A stretch of 12,757 nucleotides of DNA, taken from the NCBI GenBank assembly GCA_036001225.1, contig DASYUM010000280.1, forward strand, positions 1-12,757, read 5' to 3'. Each line of letters begins with the position of its first letter. Position 1 is the stretch's first letter. The translations under genes were made by a program, and so were the position numbers. Below, in pieces: positions 6,454 through 11,882 of the stretch. Source of the DNA: DASYUM01 sp036001225. Lineage in GTDB: Bacteria; Methylomirabilota; Methylomirabilia; Rokubacteriales; DASRDR01. A model generated the notes under the pieces. It did no database searches and was not told the DNA's origin. It saw only the letters and a list, made by a program, of their open reading frames with translations.

Positions 6454-6663
6454 ATGGCAGCGCTGCCGCGCTTCGGTCGAGCCCACGACGCCTGGCCTGG
6501 CATCACCATCAGCGGGATCGTGGTGGTGGCGGCCGCGGTGCTGGCCGACGCGTTCGGCGACCCGCCGCGGGGCGGAGCTCGCCTCGGGATCGGCCTGGTC
6601 CTCGGCGTCGTCCTGATCGCGCTCGGCTATCTGCTCCGGTACTGGGAACGACGCCAACCGTGA
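6454..6663 (+). CDS. Small two-helix membrane protein
   Basis: A 69-aa hypothetical protein. Residues about 17-36 (ITISGIVVVAAAVLADAF) and 45-62 (LGIGLVLGVVLIALGYLL) form two predicted helices joined by a short GDPPRGGAR loop, ending in a basic RYWERRQP tail. ATG at 6454 is the likely start; no clear Shine-Dalgarno sequence precedes it, so the start is uncertain and the frame is open further upstream. It follows the exporter by 86 bp and precedes the amidohydrolase by 25 bp on the same strand. No family was recognised. It could be an accessory subunit of the pump or an unrelated membrane protein. The hydrophobic pattern argues that it is a real gene, although it lies in a frame also open across the exporter gene. 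Confidence 0.55.
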   Translation: MAALPRFGRAHDAWPGITISGIVVVAAAVLADAFGDPPRGGARLGIGLVLGVVLIALGYLLRYWERRQP

Positions 6664-6688
6664 ACGCCGGCCCGTGGAGGACGACGGC

Positions 6689-7828
6689 ATGCGCTATGAC
6701 CTGGTCCTGAAGGGCGGGCATCTCCTCGACCCGGCGGTGGGGCTCGACGGGCGTCGGGACGTCGCCTTCGCAGCCGGTCGGGTGGCCGCCGTGGACGGCG
6801 AGATCCCCCGCGATGCCGCCCGGACGGTGGTGGGCATCGCGGGGGCCTACGTGGCACCGGGCCTGATCGACCTCCACGCCCACGCCTTCATCGCCGGGCA
6901 CGACCTCGGGATCGAAACCGACGCCGTCTGCGCGGCCACCGGTGTGACGACGCTGTGCGACGCCGGGAGCACCGGGGCCGCCAACTTCGCCGGCCTGCGC
7001 GAGTTCGTGATGGCCCGCGCCGAGACGCGGGTCCTCGCCTTCCTCCACGTCGCCGCCATCGGACTCAGCCACCTCGGGATCGGCGAGCACTGCTTCCTCG
7101 ACTATTCCGATCCCGACCTGGCTGCCGGGGTCGCCCGTGAGCACCCTGGCGTCATCCTGGGGATCAAGGTCCGGGAGCAGGTAGAGGTCGTCGGGGCTCA
7201 CGGCCTGGAACCTCTCCGCCGGGGGCGGCGGGCGGCGGAGGCCGCCGGGGTACCGCTGATCGTCCACGTCAACAACCCGCCGGCGGAGTACAGCGACGTC
7301 CTGGCCCTGCTCCGGCCCGGCGACATCGTGAGTCACTTCTTCCACGGCCGGGGATCGGGGATCCTCGACAACAGCGGGCGGATCAAAGCCGCCGTCCACG
7401 AGGCACGCCGGCGGGGAATCGTCTTCGACGTGGCTCACGGGCGGAATCACGTGAACTTCCCCGTGGTTCGCCGGGCCTTCGAGGAAGGGTTCTACCCCGA
7501 CACGATCTCGTCGGACCTGACCCGGCCCGGGCGGGCCGGCGTGGTCAAGGATCTGCCCACGACGCTTTCGAAGTTCCTGAGCCTGGGGATGCCCCTCGGC
7601 GACGTCGTCCGGGCGGCTACCGCGACGCCGGCCCGGGCCATCGGCCGGGCGGGCGAGCTCGGCACGCTCCAGGTCGGCGCGGCGGGCGACGCCGCGGTCT
7701 TCGCCATCGACGACGGGCGCTTCGCTTACGAGGATGCCGATGGCAACGTACTGGAGGGCGCCCGGCGGTGGAGCCCGCGCCTCACCGTCCGCGCCGGCCG
7801 TGTCTGGTGGCGAGCCCCGGGGAGCTAG
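6689..7828 (+). CDS. Dihydroorotase-like metallo-amidohydrolase/deacetylase
   Basis: A 379-aa cytosolic amidohydrolase-superfamily enzyme. The N-terminal strand region (LVLKGGHLLDP) and C-terminal VGAAGDAAVFAIDDG are the small beta-sandwich that frames the TIM barrel. Metal ligands are visible: H63 and H65 (LIDLHAH), K160 as the probable carboxylated bridging lysine (GIKVRE), H193 (VHVNN), H216 (SHFFHG) and D276 (SSDLT). The pattern DVAHGRNHVNF with YPDTISSDL is typical of the subgroup annotated as amidohydrolase/deacetylase, related to Atu3266 and EF0837. ATG at 6689 has GGAGG 8 nt upstream; the earlier GTG at 6674 lies just before that site. Substrates in this subgroup are varied (small amides or esters, N-acyl amino acids), so the exact reaction is not assigned. 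It ends 9 bp from convergent uppP. Confidence 0.9.
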   Translation: MRYDLVLKGGHLLDPAVGLDGRRDVAFAAGRVAAVDGEIPRDAARTVVGIAGAYVAPGLIDLHAHAFIAGHDLGIETDAVCAATGVTTLCDAGSTGAANFAGLREFVMARAETRVLAFLHVAAIGLSHLGIGEHCFLDYSDPDLAAGVAREHPGVILGIKVREQVEVVGAHGLEPLRRGRRAAEAAGVPLIVHVNNPPAEYSDVLALLRPGDIVSHFFHGRGSGILDNSGRIKAAVHEARRRGIVFDVAHGRNHVNFPVVRRAFEEGFYPDTISSDLTRPGRAGVVKDLPTTLSKFLSLGMPLGDVVRAATATPARAIGRAGELGTLQVGAAGDAAVFAIDDGRFAYEDADGNVLEGARRWSPRLTVRAGRVWWRAPGS

Positions 7829-7837
7829 CCTAGGAGC

Positions 7838-8644
7838 CTAGAGGGAGCCGCGCCCCCAGAAGATCCACAGGATGACGAGACCGAGGACGACCCGGTAGAC
7901 GACGAAGACGGTCAGCGTCCGGCGCTGCAGGTAGCGGATCAGGAACCAGACTGCGAGAAGCCCGGCCACGAAGGACGCGAGGAGGCCCACCTCGAGCGCG
8001 GTCACCTCCGCCGCGCCGAGGCCGGCACGGACGAGGCCCACCGTCTTCAGGAGTCCGGCCCCGGCGGTGATGGGCAGGCCGAGGAGGAACGCGAAGCGGG
8101 CCGCCGTCGGGCGGTCGAGGCTGCTGGCGAGCCCGGCGGTCAGCGTGATCCCCGAGCGCGAGGTGCCGGGGACCAAGGCCAGGATCTGGGCGCAGCCGAT
8201 GGCAAGACCGCGCAGGATCCCGACTTCGCGTAGCTGACGCACTCGGGCGCCGGCCGCCTGGCGATCAGCCCACCCCAGGACCAAACCCCAGCCGATCGTG
8301 GTGACCGCGACCACCAGCGCCGAACGGAACCGCGTCTCGATGGCGTGCTCGAAGAGGATGCCGGCCACCGCCGCTGGAACCGTGCCGACCGCGAGGGCGG
8401 CGATGAGCCGGACATCGGCGCCGGACCCCTTCGCGCTTCCCGCGGCCATCCGCCAGAGCTCGGGCGCGAAGTAGCAGAGGAGGGCGAGGGCGGTGCCGAG
8501 GTGGACCGCCGCATCGAAGGCGAGGCCCTGATCCGGCCAGCCCAGCAGGGCGGGGACGAGGATCAGGTGACCAGAGGAGGAGATCGGCAAGAACTCGGTC
8601 AGGCCCTGGACGATCCCCAGCACGAGGGCATGGAGCGGGTTCAC
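7838..8644 (-). CDS. uppP: Undecaprenyl-diphosphatase UppP (BacA family)
   Basis: A 268-aa integral membrane phosphatase that recycles undecaprenyl diphosphate to the monophosphate carrier used for peptidoglycan and other envelope polymers; high dosage gives bacitracin resistance in known members. Both family signatures are present: GLTEFLPISSSGHL (14-27, with E17 and S22-S24-G-H26) and PGTSRSGITLTAGL with its catalytic arginine. Multiple hydrophobic helices and the length match the family. The start is GTG at 8644 (MNPLHALVLGIVQG, the usual N-terminus). No Shine-Dalgarno sequence is visible; instead a 9-bp-stem hairpin lies about 10 nt upstream. It probably shares a transcript with the SDR gene 115 bp upstream. 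Confidence 0.97.
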   Translation of the reverse strand: MNPLHALVLGIVQGLTEFLPISSSGHLILVPALLGWPDQGLAFDAAVHLGTALALLCYFAPELWRMAAGSAKGSGADVRLIAALAVGTVPAAVAGILFEHAIETRFRSALVVAVTTIGWGLVLGWADRQAAGARVRQLREVGILRGLAIGCAQILALVPGTSRSGITLTAGLASSLDRPTAARFAFLLGLPITAGAGLLKTVGLVRAGLGAAEVTALEVGLLASFVAGLLAVWFLIRYLQRRTLTVFVVYRVVLGLVILWIFWGRGSL

Positions 8645-8654
8645 GCGGGATGCG

Positions 8655-8678
8655 GCGTCGAGCAGCCGGGCTCGACGC
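8655..8678 (-). other. Strong hairpin just upstream of uppP
   Basis: A perfect 9-bp stem, GCGTCGAGC / GCTCGACGC, with a 6-nt loop, ends 10 nt before the uppP GTG. No T-run follows, so an intrinsic terminator is unlikely. In mRNA it would sit in the ribosome landing area and could limit or regulate translation, or it may be a processing or attenuation structure between the SDR gene and uppP (inference). Confidence 0.45.
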
Positions 8679-8684
8679 TAGGCG

Positions 8685-8760
8685 GGGCCGGACCCAGACC
8701 CGAGCAGTCCCTGGACGCCGGCTCGAGGACGACGGGATGCGACGGTCATCGGTCCGGCCC
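8685..8760. repeat. Intergenic inverted repeat after the SDR gene
   Basis: GGGCCGGACC (8685-8694) and GGTCCGGCCC (8751-8760) are perfect 10-bp complements separated by 56 bp; the right arm touches the SDR stop codon (8760-8762). The interior, read on the minus strand (8750-8720), matches 10425-10455 at 24 of 31 positions, suggesting a shared intergenic element. Confidence 0.5.
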
Positions 8761-9575
8761 TAGCCGATGACGTCTTCGCCGCCGTCCACGCCCAGCACGT
8801 TGCCGGTCATCCAGTACGTGTTGGAGTGGGCAAAGGTGACGATGGCGCGGGCCACGTCGGCCGGCGTGGTCAGCCGGCCGACGGGGTTGCGGGCCAGCGC
8901 AGCCGCCTTGATCTTGTCGGCCCCGGGGATCTTCTGCAGGGCGGGGGTGTCGGTGACGCCGGCCCGCACGGCGTTCACCGTGATCCCGCGCGGAGCCAGC
9001 TCCATGGCGAGCTGACGCACGTGGGACTCGAGGGCGGCCTTGGCTCCCGAGACCGGCCCGTAGTTCGGCAGCACCCGCGTGCCGCCCCCGCTGGTCATCG
9101 CCAGAACCCGTCCTCCCTCGCCCATCAGGCCGCGGACGACGACGTCCTGGGCCCAGTACACCAGGGAGTGGGCCATGACGTCGAGCGTCATGTCCATCTG
9201 GTCCTTGGAGACCGCTTCTTTGATCGGCTCGGCGATGAACGGCTTGAGGGTGCCGAAGGCCAGGGAGTGGAGCAGTACCCGGAGGCGGCCCGTGTCCCCC
9301 CGCGCCTCCAGGTGCTTTTGCATGGCGTCCAGCACCTCGGTCCGGCGATCGGGATCGGCGGCGTTGACGTTGAAGAACAGGGCTTCCCGCCCCAGCCGGC
9401 GGATCTCGCCCGCGATGCGCTCGGCGTTGGGAAGCGTGGCTTTGCGATCGAGGTGGACGCCGACGATGGACATGCCGGCCTCGGCGAGCGCGAGCGACGT
9501 CGCTTCCCCGAAGCCGGACGACGCGCCCAGGATCAGCGCCCAGCCGGACAGACGAATCGGCGGATCGGCGTTCAT
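8760..9575 (-). CDS. SDR-family reductase, FabL-like (enoyl-ACP reductase candidate)
   Basis: A 271-aa classical-length Rossmann oxidoreductase. The cofactor motif is GASSGFG (17-23). The active site reads MTSGGGTRVLPNYGPVSGAK, with Tyr and Lys spaced Y-x6-K as in enoyl-ACP reductases, rather than the Y-x3-K of ordinary SDRs. LHSLAFG resembles the FabI/FabL region, and ELAPRGITVNAVRAGVTDTPAL followed by NPVGRL closely recalls B. subtilis FabL. The probable role is therefore the last reduction of fatty-acid elongation, or a related enoyl/ketone reduction; assignment below family level is tentative. ATG at 9575 is chosen: a near-consensus promoter lies immediately upstream and the sequence beyond it does not resemble the family. 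The leader would be about 4 nt, with no Shine-Dalgarno sequence. It is divergent from the CinA-like gene and upstream of uppP. Confidence 0.88.
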   Translation of the reverse strand: MNADPPIRLSGWALILGASSGFGEATSLALAEAGMSIVGVHLDRKATLPNAERIAGEIRRLGREALFFNVNAADPDRRTEVLDAMQKHLEARGDTGRLRVLLHSLAFGTLKPFIAEPIKEAVSKDQMDMTLDVMAHSLVYWAQDVVVRGLMGEGGRVLAMTSGGGTRVLPNYGPVSGAKAALESHVRQLAMELAPRGITVNAVRAGVTDTPALQKIPGADKIKAAALARNPVGRLTTPADVARAIVTFAHSNTYWMTGNVLGVDGGEDVIG

Positions 9576-9585
9576 GCGATGGGCT

Positions 9586-9615
9586 ATTCTACCCCACGGT
9601 TGGCGGGGGTGACAA
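9586..9615 (-). promoter_or_regulatory. Strong sigma-70-like promoter of the SDR gene
   Basis: On the minus strand TTGTCA (9615-9610), 18 nt, TAGAAT (9591-9586); each box is 5/6 to consensus. Only 10 nt lie between the -10 box and ATG at 9575, predicting a leader of about 4 nt, so translation would be nearly leaderless. Confidence 0.7.
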
Positions 9616-9636
9616 CGCGACGGCGGCGTCCGCGGC

Positions 9637-9666
9637 TTGCTCGGCTCCGTGACGTCTCGGTACAAT
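9637..9666 (+). promoter_or_regulatory. Sigma-70-like promoter of the CinA-like gene
   Basis: TTGCTC (9637-9642), 18 nt, TACAAT (9661-9666, 5/6). Transcription would start near 9673, about 14 nt before the ATG at 9687. It is back to back with the SDR promoter, the two -35 boxes being 21 bp apart. Confidence 0.55.
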
Positions 9667-9686
9667 CAGCGAGACGGATTCAGAGC

Positions 9687-10415
9687 ATGCCCCACACGGC
9701 CGGCATCATCCTCATCGGGAACGAGCTCCTCTCCGGCAAGGTTGTGGACGTCAACGCCGCCTACCTCTGCCGCCAGTTCCGGGAGCTGGGGGTTGACGTC
9801 CGCAAGGTGTCCGTCATTCCCGACGAGGTGGACTTGATCGCTCGTGAGGTGCGCGAATTTCATCAGGCCTACACCTGGGTCTTCACCTCGGGTGGTGTGG
9901 GGCCGACCCACGACGACGTCACCATCGAGGGCGTCGCCCGCGGGCTGGGGGTCGGGGTCGTCCGTCATCCGGTGCTGGTGACACGGCTCGAGGAGCTCTA
10001 CCGGGACCGGCTCAACGACGCCCGTCTCAAGATGGCCGAGGTCCCCGAGGGTGCCGAGCTGCTGGCCATGGACTCGCTGATCGTGCCAGTCCTGCTCATG
10101 GAGAACATCTTCATCTTCCCGGGAGTGCCGGAAATCTTCCGCCGGAAGTTCGACGCCATCAAAGAGCGCTTCCGTGAGCGTCCCTTCCTCCTCCGGAACG
10201 TCTACGTGAGCATCGGGGAGGGAACGCTGGCCGACCACCTGAACGCGATGCTCCGAGAGTTCCCCGCCCTGCTCTGCGGCTCCTATCCCGAGTTCTCCAA
10301 CCCGGAGTACAAGGTCCGGGTCACCCTCGAATCCAAGGAGCCGGAGTATCTGGAGGGCGCCCTTCGTTATCTGCTGGGGCGCCTGCCTCTGGAGGCCGTC
10401 GTCCGCATCGAGTAG
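9687..10415 (+). CDS. Stand-alone CinA N-terminal (MoaB/Mog-fold) protein
   Basis: A 242-aa MoCF_biosynth-domain protein. The N-terminus GIILIGNELLSGKVVDVNA (6-24) and TSGGVGPTHDDVT (67-79) are the CinA/MoaB nucleotide- or pterin-binding signatures. The later half (FIFPGVPEIFRRKF, then VSIGEGTLADHLNAML) follows CinA's linker region. It stops well short of full CinA (about 410 aa) and has no PncC-type NMN-deamidase domain. Known relatives include the ADP-ribose/NMN-related hydrolase half of CinA and the matching domain of FAD synthases, so a nucleotide-hydrolysing or pterin-binding role is plausible but unproven. ATG at 9687 follows a promoter by 20 nt, with only a weak GGA as ribosome site. 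The TAG stop is also the first three bases of a 128-bp intergenic palindrome. Confidence 0.88.
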   Translation: MPHTAGIILIGNELLSGKVVDVNAAYLCRQFRELGVDVRKVSVIPDEVDLIAREVREFHQAYTWVFTSGGVGPTHDDVTIEGVARGLGVGVVRHPVLVTRLEELYRDRLNDARLKMAEVPEGAELLAMDSLIVPVLLMENIFIFPGVPEIFRRKFDAIKERFRERPFLLRNVYVSIGEGTLADHLNAMLREFPALLCGSYPEFSNPEYKVRVTLESKEPEYLEGALRYLLGRLPLEAVVRIE

Positions 10416-10540
10416 CTCAGGGCCGATACCCGTCGCGCCGGGTCGTCCTCGGGCCTCGCCGACCCTCAACGTATGCGGCATACGCCTCGGGTCGGCTCGG
10501 TCCTGCGTCCTACCGGCGCTCGGGCCTCGGCCCTGAGCTA
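10413..10540. repeat. 128-bp imperfect palindrome between convergent genes
   Basis: The outer arms TAGCTCAGGGCCGA (10413-10426) and TCGGCCCTGAGCTA (10527-10540) are perfect complements. Further in, GCCGACCC (10458-10465) pairs with GGGTCGGC (10489-10496). The core CGTATGC-G-GCATACG (10470-10484) is a perfect 7-bp inverted repeat. All share one centre near 10477, and the parts between pair imperfectly, so the whole gap can fold into one long hairpin on either strand. It begins at the CinA-like stop codon and ends 3 bp before the hydrolase stop. Possible roles: bidirectional terminator, or a REP/MITE-like dispersed element. Confidence 0.8.
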
Positions 10541-10543
10541 GCC

Positions 10544-11338
10544 TCACCAGCCGGGGATGTGGGCGGCCAGAAACGTCTCCCACGCCTGCCAGTAGCGCTC
10601 GCCCCCCACGAGGTAGGTGTCGTTGTGGCGGGCGCCGGGGATCTTCACGAACACCTTCGGGTCGCGGGCGGCGGCGAAGATGGCCCGGCCATGGGCGAAG
10701 GGCACGACCTCGTCGGCGTCCCCGTGGAGCACGAGCACCGGCGCCCGTACTTGCCCGATCTGGCCCAGCGTGTCGTAGCGCGTGCGGAACAGGTACCCGA
10801 CACCGGGCAGGGTGGCGTTCGCCATGGCCCGGACCGAGGTGAAGGGCGTCTCCACGATCAGCACCGCCGGCGGGTCCTCCACCGCCAGCGTGGTTGCCAC
10901 TCCGGCGCCGAGCGACCGGCCGAAGTAGATGACGGGGTCGGGCGGTGACCGCCGGCGCAGCCAGCCGCGGAAGGCGCGGGCGTCGCGATACGTCCCCAGC
11001 TCCGACGGTGTCCCCTCACTCTCGCCGTAGCCGCGGTAGTCGAAGAGGAGGACGCCGATGCCGAGGCGCTCCCGGAGCAGGCGGAGGTTGTCGAGTCGGT
11101 GAGAGATGTTGCCGGCGTTGCCGTGGCACCAGAGCAGGGTGACCGCCCGCCGGCCGGGGACGTACCAGGCGTGCAGGTATACCCCGTCCTCGGCGGCCAG
11201 GCGGACGTCCTCGAAGGGGAGTCCGTAGTCGGCCGGGGTTGCCTCGAGGCGCCGCGTGGGGTAGTAGATAAAGGACCGCTCCACGGCGCTTCCGCAGCCG
11301 GTGAGCAGGCTGAGCGCGCTGGCGAGCAGGACGCGCAC
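10544..11338 (-). CDS. Alpha/beta-hydrolase lipoprotein (BEM46/YfhR-like)
   Basis: A 264-aa hydrolase. The N-terminus MRVLLASALSLLTGC is a short lipoprotein signal with lipobox LTGC, so Cys15 should be lipidated and the enzyme tethered to a membrane. RSFIYYPTRRLEATP is the usual beginning of this family. The fold markers are WCHGNAGN (70-77, oxyanion region), DYRGYGESEG (100-109) and the nucleophile elbow GRSLGAG with Ser142; HGDADEVVP gives the acid Asp209 and GARHND the base His238. The catalytic triad is complete. Likely activity is esterase or lipase-like on an unknown substrate. GTG at 11338 lies exactly 6 nt after a TACAAT box, implying a leaderless mRNA, and places the signal peptide correctly. 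It is divergent from the small exported protein gene at 11413. Confidence 0.92.
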   Translation of the reverse strand: MRVLLASALSLLTGCGSAVERSFIYYPTRRLEATPADYGLPFEDVRLAAEDGVYLHAWYVPGRRAVTLLWCHGNAGNISHRLDNLRLLRERLGIGVLLFDYRGYGESEGTPSELGTYRDARAFRGWLRRRSPPDPVIYFGRSLGAGVATTLAVEDPPAVLIVETPFTSVRAMANATLPGVGYLFRTRYDTLGQIGQVRAPVLVLHGDADEVVPFAHGRAIFAAARDPKVFVKIPGARHNDTYLVGGERYWQAWETFLAAHIPGW

Positions 11339-11344
11339 CCGGCG

Positions 11345-11350
11345 ATTGTA
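11345..11350 (-). promoter_or_regulatory. -10 box of the hydrolase gene, leaderless arrangement
   Basis: TACAAT on the minus strand (5/6 to TATAAT) is followed by 6 nt and then GTG at 11338, so the normal start point is the first base of the codon. No convincing -35 hexamer is seen at 16-18 nt. No Shine-Dalgarno sequence precedes the gene. Confidence 0.55.
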
Positions 11351-11412
11351 GCTCCCAACTGGGACACGCGCGCGGGGCCAGCGGGCGGAGGGAGTACCAA
11401 AGGGGGATTTCA

Positions 11413-11799
11413 GTGAAGTTCATGACCACGCTGATCGCCATGCTGGTCGCGGCCGTTTTGCTGGCGCCGGGTCCCGCCACCGCCCTTTGCGCCGTCGAAG
11501 GAAAACTGGAGGTGGTCCGGCTCGACCTCGACCAGGCGCTCGCCTTCGTGCTTCAGGTCCGGCCGCCACGGGGTGTGGTGCCGAACGCCTTCCACGTCGA
11601 GCGGACGCCCAACGGGGGACTCGGCGACATCCCGGTCCTGATCCAGCTGCTCAACCTGGCCAATCCGGCCAACACGACCGTCCTGGCCGTGGGGGACCTC
11701 GCCTCCTGCCCCGACGCCGCCGAGATCGAGCGCGCGCGGGCCGAAAACAAGGCGGTCTACTCGGGCCGTCTCCTACGGGTTTTCGTGAAGTATCGCTGA
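11413..11799 (+). CDS. Small exported protein of unknown function
   Basis: A 128-aa protein with a clear signal peptide: basic MKF, a hydrophobic stretch TTLIAMLVAAVLLAPG, and a probable cleavage after PATA (about residue 24). The mature part of about 104 residues has two cysteines (Cys26 and Cys99) that could form one disulfide, and mixed strand-like segments (KLEVVRLDLDQALAFVLQV, RLLRVFVKYR). TALC is not a lipobox, so a soluble periplasmic or secreted form is more likely than a lipoprotein. GTG at 11413 is chosen for AGGGGG 6 nt upstream; ATG at 11422 is an alternative. I do not recognise the family. It is divergent from the hydrolase lipoprotein and 83 bp upstream of another exported protein, so this end of the window is devoted to envelope functions. 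Confidence 0.8.
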   Translation: MKFMTTLIAMLVAAVLLAPGPATALCAVEGKLEVVRLDLDQALAFVLQVRPPRGVVPNAFHVERTPNGGLGDIPVLIQLLNLANPANTTVLAVGDLASCPDAAEIERARAENKAVYSGRLLRVFVKYR

Positions 11800-11817
11800 C
11801 ACCACGGCCCTTCTTTC

Positions 11818-11847
11818 TTGACATGCTTGCGATGGCGCGCGTAATGT
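11818..11847 (+). promoter_or_regulatory. Promoter with perfect -35 before the large exported protein
   Basis: TTGACA (11818-11823, 6/6), 18 nt, TAATGT (11842-11847, 3/6). It sits in the 83-bp gap and would start transcription about 30 nt before GTG at 11883, leaving room for the GGAGG at 11871-11875. Confidence 0.55.
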
Positions 11848-11882
11848 AGCTGTTCTACTGCGAAAGCCGGGGAGGGGCTCGC

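Noticed and set aside
6509..7450. 313-codon minus-strand frame opposite the amidohydrolase
   Set aside because: No domain; the plus strand encodes a complete set of metal ligands of a known superfamily.
9576..9665. SDR start 30 codons upstream, at 9665
   Set aside because: The extension crosses the strong promoter and contains nothing like the family N-terminus.
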